A stretch of DNA of 64,000 nucleotides. Origin: Gp22-AA3 sp964384905. GTDB lineage: Bacteria; Acidobacteriota; Polarisedimenticolia; Gp22-AA2. Position numbers and translations under genes: made by a program. The notes under the pieces are model-generated. The model was not told the DNA's origin. It did not search any database and was given only the letters and a program-made list of their open reading frames with translations. Positions 6,294 through 17,573 of the stretch are shown here, piece after piece; within the stretch, counting starts at the first letter, position 1; each line of letters opens with the position of its first letter. The stretch covers positions 1-64,000 of the forward strand of contig CAYLND010000003.1 of assembly GCA_964384905.1 (NCBI GenBank), read 5' to 3'.

Positions 6294-9059
6294 GTGCGGC
6301 CGCCGCGCAACCTCGTATCCTTATTATGCGCAACCTCCCTGGCTGCCGTTCTGGACGCCGCCTGCCGGCGCTCGCCCGGCGTCACCTTCACCATCGCGCC
6401 TGCCGGGCCGCCCGGCCGGCCGGATCGCCTCGCGGTCACCCTGGAGATACGTGACGCCCCTCCGGATGGGCTGGACCTCCGGGGCTTCACCACGACCGAC
6501 GTTTTCCGGGTGAGCGAATTCGCCGCCCATGGGGCGGACGGGACCCGCGTCCCGGCCGAGGCGCGCATCGAGACGACACAGTTCAACAACCGCCCGCTCG
6601 ACATCCCGCGTTACGTCCTGAGGGGCCCCCTCCCCTCCCCGCTCGTCGTACGCTACACGATCACGCCCGGCGCCCGAGAAGGCGACGCGCACATGGGGTT
6701 CACCGGCCGGTGCCAGGGCTATCTGGGGAATGAGTTCGGGTTCGTCACCGGACGGGACGTGTTCCTCCTGCCCGATCCCGCCGAGACCCTCCGGGACATC
6801 ACCGTCCGTCTCGATCTCCCGGAGCGCTGGAGCGCCGTCGTTCCCTGGCAGAAGGACGGCGAGGGCTTCCGACCGGGCGTCGACGGGGACCTGGCGGCCG
6901 AGCACCTGGTCTCCGCCGCCATCGGGATGGGTCGTTTCCGCGAGCGCTCGTTCGACCTGGGAGGCACGCGCATGCGCCTGGCGTACGCCGCCGGCATCCC
7001 CGAGGATCAGGAGGCGCGCGATGAGGCGGGGATCGAGGCCGCCGCGCGCTACCTGCACGAGCTGTTCGGCCGCGATCTCGGGGCGGAGTACCGGGTGGTG
7101 GTCCTCCCGAAGGCACCCACGGGCGACGAGATCGCGGGTGAAGGCTGGGGCACGGGCCAGGGCGAGACGCTCTCCCCCCTGACCGCAGACCGTCTGCACA
7201 CCTTCGCGCAGTCCCTGATCGAGGCCTATGTGCGGCACGCGCCCTACCGCACCGAGATCGTCCGGCCGGACGAGTACTGGCTGGTGGACGGCGTCAAGCA
7301 TCTCTACTCGTGGCGCGCGGTGGCCGCCGCGGGGCTCATGCCCGGGGACGAGGTGAGCCGCAGCCTCGCAGTCGGCTACTTGATCTCGCTTCCCGTCCAG
7401 GGTGTCGAGTCCGATCTCGAGAAGATCTACGCCACCGCCGGGAGCCACCGCGTCGAGACCGAGTCGCGGGCTCCCTTCGTCCTGCAGCACCTGGACCACG
7501 AGCTGCGTGGCGCGGGTGGCGAGGGCGGTCTGGATCCCATCCTCCGTCAGATGTTTCGCGAGCGCCGCGCTCCCTCCCTGTGGTCGCTCGTGCCGGAGGT
7601 GCGCTCCGGCTTCCGCGAGGAGTTCCGCGCCCGTTACGTGCGCGGCAAGGAGATCATCCCGCTCGGCAAGGCCTACACGATGACGCCCACGCGGCCCAGG
7701 CCCGAGCCTCCGGGCGGCCCCGTGGTGCGCCGGATCAATCTGCTGGTGACCGGCGACACCCAAGGCTACCTCGAGAATTGCGGCTGCAAGGTGAACCAGT
7801 CGGGTGGCGTCGCCCGCCGGGCCACCGCGTTCGAGCGCCTGCTCCGGAAGGATCCGGGGTCCCTCATCCTGGACGCCGGAAGCGCGTTCGTGCGGCCGGA
7901 GAAGCAGCTCGAGCTCGACTTTCTGACGCGCCAGGAGCAGGCGCTGTACCTGTCGACCCTCGACATGATGCACTACCGGGCGGCCGCCATCGGGACGACC
8001 GAGCTGACCTTCGGGCTCGATTATTTCCACGAGCAGACGCGCGGGCTGCGGGTGCCGTTCCTGGCGTCCAACCTCAGCCAGTCCGGGAAGCCGATCGCCC
8101 CCGCCTCGATCGTGCTGCGCTCCGACGGCGTGCGCGTCGGGGTCATCGGCGTCTTCGAGCCGCCCTATGGCCAATCGGCGACCGCCCTGTTCGAGGAGAA
8201 TACGCGCTCGCTGACATTCGCCGATCCGATCGAGACCCTCAAGAAGGCGGCGCCCGAACTCAGGAAGAGGGCCGATCTCGTGGTCGCGCTGGGCAGGCTG
8301 ACGCCGTTCACGGTGCGCACGGTCGCCGGCGCCGTCCCGGAGCTCGACGCCGTTCTCTCCAGCGACTACCGCGCGCCGGCGATGGTGGATGGCAACCCGG
8401 AGCACATCCATCCGGAGGACCAGGACGGGTTCATCGGCAGGACGCTCGTGGCCTACACGAGCCTCACCAATTACGGCCTCAGCAGCGTGCGCCTCGGGCT
8501 GGACGCCCGGGGTCGGATCGCCACCGCGGAGTTCGGCGACCATTGGCTGTACGAGGACACGCCGGACGAGCCGCGCGTGCGCGACGCGCTGAACCGGTTC
8601 TACGACCGCGTCGGCCGCGAGGTCGCCGCCCAGGAGGCGGTGCCGCCCCTGTTCGCCGGCGACCCGGCGCGTCTGAGCGGGCAGTACGTCGGCGCGGCGA
8701 AATGCTCCGAGTGCCACGCGCCCGAGATGGCGCAGTGGCGGCGCACCAAGCACGCCACCGCCTACAAGACGCTGCTCGATCGTCACCGGCACTTTCAGCC
8801 GAAATGCGTCGCCTGTCACGTGGTCGGCTATGGAACCGCGCACGGCTATCGTCTCGGGTCGCCCGAGGCGACGCTCGCGAACGTGCAGTGCGAGGTGTGC
8901 CACGGACCGGGCGGCGAGCACGCGGCGCAGCCCGCCAGGGAGAACATCAGGAAGGAGGTTCCCGCGAAGGTCTGTCTGGAATGCCACACGCCGGATCACT
9001 CGGACCATTTCGTGTACGAGGATCGGCTGCCGAAGGTGAAGCACGATTATTTCGACTGA
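6294..9059 (+). CDS. Exported fusion: M61-like region, metallophosphoesterase-like region, tetrahaem cytochrome c554-type domain
   Basis: A 921-residue protein from the GTG at 6294, which follows GGGAGG by 6 bases. The N-terminus is a hydrophobic signal ending in DAAC (Cys24), possibly a lipoprotein site. Residues about 28-470 resemble the M61 peptidase fold (WLVDGVKHLYSW corresponds to the post-zinc helix), but no HEXXH is present. Residues about 478-790 look like a 5'-nucleotidase/calcineurin-type phosphoesterase (TGDTQGYLENCGC), with usual ligands altered: DTHG is DTQG and GNHE is GTTE. The C-terminus has four CXXCH haem sites (about 804, 838, 866, 894), as in cytochrome c554. It is therefore probably a periplasmic electron carrier on a protein scaffold. 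Its partners are unknown. Confidence 0.8.
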   Translation: MRPPRNLVSLLCATSLAAVLDAACRRSPGVTFTIAPAGPPGRPDRLAVTLEIRDAPPDGLDLRGFTTTDVFRVSEFAAHGADGTRVPAEARIETTQFNNRPLDIPRYVLRGPLPSPLVVRYTITPGAREGDAHMGFTGRCQGYLGNEFGFVTGRDVFLLPDPAETLRDITVRLDLPERWSAVVPWQKDGEGFRPGVDGDLAAEHLVSAAIGMGRFRERSFDLGGTRMRLAYAAGIPEDQEARDEAGIEAAARYLHELFGRDLGAEYRVVVLPKAPTGDEIAGEGWGTGQGETLSPLTADRLHTFAQSLIEAYVRHAPYRTEIVRPDEYWLVDGVKHLYSWRAVAAAGLMPGDEVSRSLAVGYLISLPVQGVESDLEKIYATAGSHRVETESRAPFVLQHLDHELRGAGGEGGLDPILRQMFRERRAPSLWSLVPEVRSGFREEFRARYVRGKEIIPLGKAYTMTPTRPRPEPPGGPVVRRINLLVTGDTQGYLENCGCKVNQSGGVARRATAFERLLRKDPGSLILDAGSAFVRPEKQLELDFLTRQEQALYLSTLDMMHYRAAAIGTTELTFGLDYFHEQTRGLRVPFLASNLSQSGKPIAPASIVLRSDGVRVGVIGVFEPPYGQSATALFEENTRSLTFADPIETLKKAAPELRKRADLVVALGRLTPFTVRTVAGAVPELDAVLSSDYRAPAMVDGNPEHIHPEDQDGFIGRTLVAYTSLTNYGLSSVRLGLDARGRIATAEFGDHWLYEDTPDEPRVRDALNRFYDRVGREVAAQEAVPPLFAGDPARLSGQYVGAAKCSECHAPEMAQWRRTKHATAYKTLLDRHRHFQPKCVACHVVGYGTAHGYRLGSPEATLANVQCEVCHGPGGEHAAQPARENIRKEVPAKVCLECHTPDHSDHFVYEDRLPKVKHDYFD

Positions 9060-9113
9060 CTGCGTGGCCCGGCGCGCTCTCGGCTGCCAGACCAGCAAGT
9101 GGATCTAGGACCG

Positions 9114-9143
9114 GGGCCGTCCGTTCGGGCGGCCCTTGCTCTT
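9114..9143 (+). terminator. Hairpin terminator after the cytochrome fusion gene
   Basis: A GC-rich stem of about 9 pairs including one G-T pair (GGGCCGTCC against GGGCGGCCC) with a tight loop, followed by TTGCTCTT. It lies between two genes that converge, just before the 3' end of the aminotransferase, and so would end the rightward transcript. Confidence 0.5.
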
Positions 9144-9146
9144 CCC

Positions 9147-10400
9147 TCAGGAGCGGTCGAACCGGATCAGGAGCCGTCGCAGCGCCTCGGCGAAGATCTC
9201 CGGGTCGACCAGCAGGCTGAGGACGAGATAGGCTTCGCGGGAAAAATCGAAGAAGTAGCCCGGCTGGACCAGGACATCGTCCCGCGCCAGCAGGTCGAGC
9301 ACCAGCTCTTCCTCGGAGCGGACCGCAGGCACCTGCAGGACGGCGGACCATCCGCCTTCGCGCGCCAGCACGCCGCAGGACGCGACGGCGCCGGCCTCCC
9401 CCCGCAGCCTCTCGGCGTTGGTCGCGATCCGCCTCTGGATCGAGAGGTGGATCCCGTCGCCGATCGACAGGAGCCGCGCCGTGGCGCGCTGCACGGGCGT
9501 GCCGACCGACAGATAAGTGTCGGCGATGAGCTCGAGTCGCTCCAGTGCCTGCGCGACTCGATCCTCAGGCCCGCCCACGACCATCCAGGCGAGCTTCATC
9601 TGCGGCAGACCGCACGCTTTCGACAGCCCGCCGAGCACGAACTTCAACGCTCCGGCGCCGGCGGAGTCGGGTCCCTCCGGCACCGCCGCGCGCGTCATGA
9701 GAGAGACGGCCCGGGCCTCCGGTCCTCGTGCAGTCGCTCCAGCCGAGGGCTCGCTTCCGATCGGCGGCTCTCCCAGGTAATCGAAGAACACCTCGTCCGA
9801 GACGATCGCCGCGTTGGCGCGCGCCGCGATGTCCTCGAGCCTCGGCCGCTCGTTCTGGCGCACGGGCGAGCCGGTGGGGTTGTTGGGGTTCACGACCACG
9901 ATCGCCCGCGGCGGCGACCCCGTTCGTGATCCGCTTTCGAGCGCGTCGAGGTCGAGCGACCAGCGCGTGTCGTAGGTCAGCGGGTAGGACGACGTGCGCA
10001 CTCCTTCGAGCGACGCGAGGTAGTCGAACAGCGGATAGCTCGGACGCGGCACCAGGACGCGATCGCCCGGGTCGGCCAGGAGCTTGAACAGGAAGGCGTA
10101 GGCCTCGCTCGTGCTTGCCGTCAGGAGAATCCGGTCGGCGGTTGCCGGCCGGCCGCGCCGCGCCAGCCACTCCGCCACGGCCACGCGCGCCGATTCCAGG
10201 CCGAGAGCCGACGGCTCGTAGCCGCTGGCCGCCGCGTCGCGCAGCGCATCTTCGATGGCGGCGCAGGGGTACTCGAGGCCGACCCGCGTCGGGTTCGACT
10301 CCGTCAGATCGAGGACCCTGGCTCCGCGCGCGCGCTTCTCTTCGAGAAGTCGCGACAGTCGGTTCGACGGGAAGGGCCAGCTCAGCCGGCGCGAAAACAT
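9147..10400 (-). CDS. Pyridoxal-phosphate aminotransferase, class I/II
   Basis: A 417-residue fold-type I aminotransferase. Visible marks are LTESNPTRVGLEYP near the N-terminus, VVVNPNNPTGSPV (the substrate/cofactor NP-NNPTG motif), SDEVFFDY (the Asp that holds the PLP nitrogen) and GGLSKACGLPQMKLAWM with the Schiff-base lysine. The LTESNPT opening resembles a subgroup of uncharacterised alanine/aspartate aminotransferase-like proteins, so the amino-acid substrate is open. It stands alone between the cytochrome fusion and the divergent Rieske oxygenase. On its strand TATACT lies only 7 bases upstream of the ATG (10413-10408), another possible leaderless start. Confidence 0.88.
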   Translation of the reverse strand: MFSRRLSWPFPSNRLSRLLEEKRARGARVLDLTESNPTRVGLEYPCAAIEDALRDAAASGYEPSALGLESARVAVAEWLARRGRPATADRILLTASTSEAYAFLFKLLADPGDRVLVPRPSYPLFDYLASLEGVRTSSYPLTYDTRWSLDLDALESGSRTGSPPRAIVVVNPNNPTGSPVRQNERPRLEDIAARANAAIVSDEVFFDYLGEPPIGSEPSAGATARGPEARAVSLMTRAAVPEGPDSAGAGALKFVLGGLSKACGLPQMKLAWMVVGGPEDRVAQALERLELIADTYLSVGTPVQRATARLLSIGDGIHLSIQRRIATNAERLRGEAGAVASCGVLAREGGWSAVLQVPAVRSEEELVLDLLARDDVLVQPGYFFDFSREAYLVLSLLVDPEIFAEALRRLLIRFDRS

Positions 10401-10489
10401 GCGATCGAGTATACGCGGCGGGGCGCGCGCGTCGGCGCAGGCGACCCGGGGATTGCGGTTTTACTATACGCACTCACGTTTCATTTCTC

Positions 10490-10518
10490 TTGCGCGCCCC
10501 GCGTCGCGCTGGTATATT
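10490..10518 (+). promoter_or_regulatory. Likely promoter of the Rieske oxygenase gene
   Basis: TTGCGC (10490-10495), 17-base spacer, TATATT (10513-10518). The -10 matches 5 of 6 bases and the -35 matches 3. It is followed by a leader of about 23 bases with GAGGAGGGG before the ATG at 10548. Confidence 0.45.
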
Positions 10519-10547
10519 TCCCTGGCCGCGATTCTGAGGAGGGGACC

Positions 10548-11807
10548 ATGGCGAACGCAACCGATGCCCCGACGCCCGGCGCGGACCTGCTTCACGATCG
10601 AGCCGCGCGGCCGTGGTCGGCGGGGCGCGAGCCGCTGAGCCCCGCCGACATCGAGCGCGACCTCGCCACGATCCGCCTGCCGCTCGAAGAAGCGACCACT
10701 CTTCCCGCCCGCTATTACCACGATCCGGCGGTCCTCGAGAACGAGCTGCGCAGCATGTTCACGAGCATGTGGCTGTGCGTCGGCCGGGAGGAGGACGTGG
10801 CGAAGCCCGGCGATTTTCTCACCCGCACGGTCGGCCGGGAGAGCGTCCTCGTGCTGCGCGACGCCGGCGGGGACGTTCACGCGTTTCACAACGTCTGCCG
10901 CCATCGCGGCTCGCGTCTCGTCACCGAGGCATCGGGCTCGGGTCTGAAGCACCTGCTGTGCCCGTACCATGCCTGGACTTACGACCTCGACGGATCGCTG
11001 CGCGTCGCGCCACACATGGAGGACGCGCGCCATTTCGAGAAGCGCCAGTTCGGTCTCAACCGGGTGCGGCTGGAGCGCTGGGACGGCTTCCTGTTCATCA
11101 ACTTCTCGACCGCCGGGCCCGGGCTCGCCGAGTTCCTGGGAGAGATGGGCACGAAGTTCGCGCGCTACGGGATGGGCACGCTGCGCCGAGGCCGTCGGAT
11201 CGGCTACACGGTGGAGAGCAACTGGAAGATGCTCTGCGAGAACTACTCGGAGTGCTACCACTGCTCCCTGATCCACCCCGAGCTGAACCGCGTCTCGCAC
11301 TATATGAGCGGCGAGATCGATCTGATCAACCAGGCGACCGTCGGCGGCTGGATGGATCTGCGCAAGGACGAATACCAGACGATGTCGCTCAGCGGGAGGA
11401 GCAACCGTCCCCCCTTCAAGGGGATCGCGGCCGAGGATCACCGGCGCATCCACTACTACATCGTCTACCCGAATCTGCTGCTCAGCCTGCACCCCGACTA
11501 CGTGATGACCCACACCGTCTGGCCGCAGGACACGGGGCGGTCCGAGGTCGTGTGCGAGTTCCTGTTCGACCCTGAGGAGGTCGAGCGGCCAGGGTTCGAC
11601 CCGTCCGACGCCATCGATTTCTGGGATCTGACGAACCGGCAGGACTGGCGGGCGTGCGAGCTGGCCTACCAGGGCACCCAGTCGGGCGGGTATACACGCG
11701 GGCGTCTGAGCCCGCTCGAGTGGATGGTCCACATCTTCGACAACTTCGTCGCGGATCGCCTGACCGGCAGGGAGCGGCCGACTCCCGTCACGCGCACCAC
11801 GATTTGA
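10548..11807 (+). CDS. Rieske [2Fe-2S] oxygenase, alpha-subunit type
   Basis: A 419-residue protein of the aromatic ring-hydroxylating oxygenase family. The Rieske centre is complete: Cys117 and His119 in NVCRHRG, Cys138 and His141 in LLCPYHAW. The catalytic domain keeps the mononuclear iron site, ENYSECYHCSLIHPEL, with the two histidines and the bridging-type acid. The ENYSECYHC form is shared with carnitine or choline-type monooxygenases (CntA-like group) as well as ring dioxygenases, so the substrate is not known. It would need an external reductase; no reductase or beta subunit gene adjoins it. A strong Shine-Dalgarno precedes the ATG. Cytoplasmic. Confidence 0.9.
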   Translation: MANATDAPTPGADLLHDRAARPWSAGREPLSPADIERDLATIRLPLEEATTLPARYYHDPAVLENELRSMFTSMWLCVGREEDVAKPGDFLTRTVGRESVLVLRDAGGDVHAFHNVCRHRGSRLVTEASGSGLKHLLCPYHAWTYDLDGSLRVAPHMEDARHFEKRQFGLNRVRLERWDGFLFINFSTAGPGLAEFLGEMGTKFARYGMGTLRRGRRIGYTVESNWKMLCENYSECYHCSLIHPELNRVSHYMSGEIDLINQATVGGWMDLRKDEYQTMSLSGRSNRPPFKGIAAEDHRRIHYYIVYPNLLLSLHPDYVMTHTVWPQDTGRSEVVCEFLFDPEEVERPGFDPSDAIDFWDLTNRQDWRACELAYQGTQSGGYTRGRLSPLEWMVHIFDNFVADRLTGRERPTPVTRTTI

Positions 11808-11865
11808 AACGCGACCGGCCGCCCGCCGGCCCGGCGTCGCGGAGGCCCTATCCGCCCACGATTTT

Positions 11866-12222
11866 TCAGAGCATCCCGAGCTGCAGCTTGGCCGCTTCGG
11901 TCATCTTCTCGGGCGTCCAGGGGGGCTCCCAGACGACCGCGACGCTCGCCTTGTGGACGCCCGGGACCGCCCGCACCTTGGCCTCGACCTCGGGCGGCAG
12001 CGAGCCCGCCACCGGACAGGCCGGCGACGTGAGCGTCATGCGGATGCCGACCTCCCCCTTCTGCTCGTCGACGTCGATGTCGTAGACCAGACCGAGCTCG
12101 TAGATGTTGACCGGGATCTCCGGGTCGTAGCAGGTCTGCAGCGCCTCGATGACCTTCTCGCGCAGGCCCGCGTCCGCGCCGATCCCGGCGAGCGGGCCGC
12201 CGTCACTCTTCGTGTCGCTCAT
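11866..12222 (-). CDS. sufT: SufT-like Fe-S assembly factor (MIP18/DUF59 family)
   Basis: A 118-residue DUF59-type protein with the hallmark DPEIPVNIYELGLVYDI and the segment TSPACPVAGSLP, whose single cysteine is the conserved one. Proteins of this type aid maturation of iron-sulfur proteins and are often the last gene of SUF operons. It lies 6 bases after sufU and is the last gene in the leftward suf unit. It could equally be labelled PaaD-like, but the context favours SufT. Confidence 0.88.
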   Translation of the reverse strand: MSDTKSDGGPLAGIGADAGLREKVIEALQTCYDPEIPVNIYELGLVYDIDVDEQKGEVGIRMTLTSPACPVAGSLPPEVEAKVRAVPGVHKASVAVVWEPPWTPEKMTEAAKLQLGML

Positions 12223-12228
12223 GCGCTT

Positions 12229-12681
12229 TCACTCCGTCGTCGCGATGCCGTTCGTGTTGTCGAGGGCGGCGCGCAGCGTGTGCCAGGCGAGCGTGGCGCA
12301 CTTCACCCGGATCGGGAATTCGCGCACGCCGGAGAACACCACCAGCTTGCCCAGAGCCGCCCCGTCGGGTGAGCCGCCATCTTCGGTGAGCAGGCGATGG
12401 AACTCGCGGAACAGCGTCTCCGCCTGGGCGCGGGTCCTCCCCTTCATGCTCTCCGTCATCATCGAGGCCGACGCCTTCGAGATGGCGCAGCCGGACCCCT
12501 GGAAACGAATCTCCTTCAGGATGTCCCCCTCCAGGCTCAGGGAGACCGTGACACGATCGCCGCACAGGGGGTTGAAGCCCTCGGCGCGGCGAGTCGCCCC
12601 CGGAAGGTCACCGAAGTTCCGCGGCTGCCGGTTGTGATCGAGGATCACTTCCTGGTACAGATCGCCCAGATCGGACGCCAT
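12229..12681 (-). CDS. sufU: Iron-sulfur cluster assembly sulfurtransferase SufU
   Basis: A 150-residue IscU/SufU-fold protein. The three conserved cysteines are Cys40 (NPLCGDR, with Asp42 as additional zinc ligand), Cys65 (GSGCAISKAS) and Cys128 (VKCATLAW). The insertion between the second and third cysteines typical of SufU is present. It accepts sulfur from SufS and passes it to SufBCD. Its ATG overlaps the sufS stop by one base (TGATG), so translation is coupled. Confidence 0.95.
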   Translation of the reverse strand: MASDLGDLYQEVILDHNRQPRNFGDLPGATRRAEGFNPLCGDRVTVSLSLEGDILKEIRFQGSGCAISKASASMMTESMKGRTRAQAETLFREFHRLLTEDGGSPDGAALGKLVVFSGVREFPIRVKCATLAWHTLRAALDNTNGIATTE

Positions 12682-13952
12682 CAGCGAAACACCTCCAGCA
12701 CCTTGCGAACCCCCGACCCCAGCGCGTCGATCTCCCGGTGCGTGTTGTACAGCGCCAGGGAGGCACGCGCCGTGGCCGGGACGCCGAATCGCTCCATCAG
12801 CGGCTGGGCGCAGTGGTGGCCGGCGCGGATGGCGATCCCTTCCCGATCCAGGATCGTACCGATGTCGTGCGGATGCACCCCCTCGACGATGAACGACACG
12901 ACCCCGGTCTTTTGCTTCGCTCTTCCGACGATCCGGACGCGCGGGATTGCCGCGAGTGTCCGCGTGGCGTGGTCGAGCAGGTCCTCTTCGTGCGCCGCGC
13001 GTCCCTCGGTCTCAAGCGAGGCCAGATAGTCGAGCGCCGCGCCAAGCCCGATCACGCCCGCGATGTCCGGCGTGCCGGCCTCGAACTTGTGCGGCAGCCG
13101 GTTGTAGATCGTCTTCTCGAAGGTGACCGAGGCGATCATGTCGCCGCCCCCCTGATACGGAGGCATCGCCTCCAGGAGCGCGGCCTTGCCGTAGAGAACC
13201 CCGATGCCGGTGGGACCGAAGAGCTTGTGGCCCGACAGGGCGTAGAAGTCGCAATCGAGCGCGCGCACGTCGACCGGGAAATGCGGCGCCGCCTGGGCGC
13301 CGTCGACCAGCACCGGGATGTTCCGCCGGTGCGCCATCTCGACGATGCGGCGGATCGGGTTGACGGTCCCGAGGGCGTTCGATACGTGCGCCATGGAGAC
13401 GATGCGTGTCGCCGGCCCAAGGAGCTTTTCGAACTCGTCCAGGAGCAGCTCGCCGTCGTCGTTGATCGGCGCGACGCGCAGCCGGGCTCCCTTCTCCTCG
13501 CAGAGCATCTGCCAGGGGACGATGTTCGAGTGATGCTCCATGGTCGTGATCAGCACCTCGTCGCCGCGTCCGACCCGCGGGCGGCCGTAGCTGGACGCCA
13601 CCAGGTTGATCGCCTCGGTCGTGCCGCGCACGAAGAGGATTTCCCGGTCCTCTGCGGCGTTCAGGAATCGCCGCACCTTGGCGCGGGTCTCCTCGTAGGC
13701 CGCCGTGGATCGCTCGCTGAGCTGGTGCAGGCCGCGGTGGATGTTGGCGTTGTCGAGCGCGTAGTAGCGCGTCAGCGCGTCGATCACCGCGCGCGGCTTC
13801 TGGGCGGTCGCGGCGTTGTCGAGATAGACGAGCGGCTTGCCGAACACCGTCTGGGCCAGGATGGGGAAGTCCTCCCGGATTCTCTCCACGTCGAACGTCG
13901 CAGGAGTCCCGGGTGCGGTGGGCGCGGCGCGTCGATCGGAAGGTCGCGTCAC
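12681..13952 (-). CDS. sufS: Cysteine desulfurase SufS
   Basis: A 423-residue group II cysteine desulfurase. The PLP lysine lies in SGHKLFGPTG (about residue 242), the active-site cysteine in RAGHHCAQPL (about 381), and MEHHSN plus GAQAAPH complete the cofactor site. The start is a GTG at 13952 that overlaps the sufD stop (GTGA), leaving a short unstructured N-terminus before VERIREDFPIL. It releases sulfur from cysteine for SufU. A much longer minus-strand frame running on to 16115 is only the sufS frame carried through sufD and sufC. Confidence 0.96.
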   Translation of the reverse strand: MTRPSDRRAAPTAPGTPATFDVERIREDFPILAQTVFGKPLVYLDNAATAQKPRAVIDALTRYYALDNANIHRGLHQLSERSTAAYEETRAKVRRFLNAAEDREILFVRGTTEAINLVASSYGRPRVGRGDEVLITTMEHHSNIVPWQMLCEEKGARLRVAPINDDGELLLDEFEKLLGPATRIVSMAHVSNALGTVNPIRRIVEMAHRRNIPVLVDGAQAAPHFPVDVRALDCDFYALSGHKLFGPTGIGVLYGKAALLEAMPPYQGGGDMIASVTFEKTIYNRLPHKFEAGTPDIAGVIGLGAALDYLASLETEGRAAHEEDLLDHATRTLAAIPRVRIVGRAKQKTGVVSFIVEGVHPHDIGTILDREGIAIRAGHHCAQPLMERFGVPATARASLALYNTHREIDALGSGVRKVLEVFR

Positions 13953-15310
13953 GACTCCACCCCCGCCCCGTGCCCCTTGCGCAGCCGGGTGAACAGCAGG
14001 CACTCGAGCCCGGCCCGGATCGGCTCGATCCTGACGCTGTGGAGGATTTCGCTCACGAACGCCTGGATCAGCAGGTTGCGCGCGGCTTCCAGTCCGATCG
14101 CGCGGGACCGGAGGTAGAACATCTGATCCTCGTCGATCTGCCCGATGGTCGCGGCGTGCGTGCACTTCACGTCGTCGGCCAGGATCTGCAGGCGTGGCGT
14201 CGAGTCCACCAGGGCGTTCTCGGAGACCAGCAGGTTCCGGTTCGTCTGGTGCGCGTCGCTCTTCTGCGCGTCCTGGCGGACGATGATCGTTCCGTCGAAC
14301 ACCCCGCGCGAGCGGTCGTCCAGCACCCCCTTGTACAGCTCGTGGCTCGCGCAGTGCGGGCTGGCGTGATCGATGAGGGTGTGGTTGTCGACGTGCTGCG
14401 TCCCGCCGGTGATGTACAGCCCATCCAACGTGACCTCGCCGCCCTCCGCACCCAGGAGGACGCCGAGATCGTTGCGGACCAGGGCTCCCCCGAGCGAGAT
14501 GTTCCAGGACCCGAGCCGGGCGTAACGACCCAGCGCGCTTTTGACGACCGCCACGTGGTATCCGCGCTCGCTCTCGCGCTGCAGCTTGTAATGATCGACC
14601 GCGGCGTTCTCCTCCGCGACGATCTCCGTGACCGCGTCGGTGAAGTACCGGTCGTGGTGCGGCCCGACGTAGCTCTCGACGATCGAGACGCGCGCCCCCC
14701 GGCCGGCGACAATCAGGTTCCTGGGGTACGACACCACCGGCTCCCCGCGGGAGGTCGAGAGGAACAGCAGATGGAGGGGCTCCTCGAGCTCGACCCCGTC
14801 CGGTACGCGGACATAGGCGCCGTCCTGCAGGAACGCCGTGTTGAGCGCGGCGAAAGCGTGCGACCCGCCGTCGGCGTGACGACCGAGGTGCGGCTCGATC
14901 TCGTCGCGTCGAGGCTCGAGGGCGGCGGCGAGCGGCTCGATCACCACCCCCGCCGGCAGCGGCCGCAGACGCGAGAGCCGGGGCGCGTAGTGGCCGTTCA
15001 CGAACACCAGGTGCGTGCAGTCCCAGGGCTCGAAGGTGTAGCGCTCGATCACGTCGTGCGTGAAGCCATTGGTCGCGGGCGCCTGCTGCGGAGCGAACGG
15101 GACCTGCAGGATCGGCGCCACGCTGGTCTTTCGCCACTCCTCGTCCTGCGCCGTGGGGAAACCGATGTTTTCGAACCGGGAGAGCGCCTCCCGGCGCAAG
15201 GGCAGCGTCCAGGAGCGCCCGACGGACGGCCGCTCCTTGACCTGGCAGGCGAAGGCCGTCCGATAGCGCTCCCTGTCCCCACCAGCGGCTCCGGTCGTCG
15301 AACGCGCCAT
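13949..15310 (-). CDS. sufD: SUF scaffold subunit SufD
   Basis: A 453-residue member of the SufB/SufD family with a right-handed beta-helix core and the conserved C-terminal part (KCTHAATIGQIDEDQMFYLRSRG-like region and the C-terminal helices). N-terminal features include ENIGFPTAQDEEWRKT, the FPT..EEW.YT pattern of SufD. It forms the SufBC2D complex that builds clusters. It begins 3 bases after sufC and its stop overlaps the sufS GTG. The central GGTQHVDNHTLIDHASPHC motif is also family-typical. Confidence 0.95.
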   Translation of the reverse strand: MARSTTGAAGGDRERYRTAFACQVKERPSVGRSWTLPLRREALSRFENIGFPTAQDEEWRKTSVAPILQVPFAPQQAPATNGFTHDVIERYTFEPWDCTHLVFVNGHYAPRLSRLRPLPAGVVIEPLAAALEPRRDEIEPHLGRHADGGSHAFAALNTAFLQDGAYVRVPDGVELEEPLHLLFLSTSRGEPVVSYPRNLIVAGRGARVSIVESYVGPHHDRYFTDAVTEIVAEENAAVDHYKLQRESERGYHVAVVKSALGRYARLGSWNISLGGALVRNDLGVLLGAEGGEVTLDGLYITGGTQHVDNHTLIDHASPHCASHELYKGVLDDRSRGVFDGTIIVRQDAQKSDAHQTNRNLLVSENALVDSTPRLQILADDVKCTHAATIGQIDEDQMFYLRSRAIGLEAARNLLIQAFVSEILHSVRIEPIRAGLECLLFTRLRKGHGAGVES

Positions 15311-15313
15311 GCC

Positions 15314-16093
<780 letters not shown>

Positions 16094-16124
16094 GCGGTCC
16101 TCTGTCCTGCGACATGACGAGGGC

Positions 16125-17572
<1,448 letters not shown>

Positions 17573-17573
<1 letters not shown>

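Noticed and set aside
11817..11831. GGCCG/CGGCC inverted repeat between the Rieske gene and sufT
   Set aside because: Five-base stem without a T run; too weak to call a terminator.
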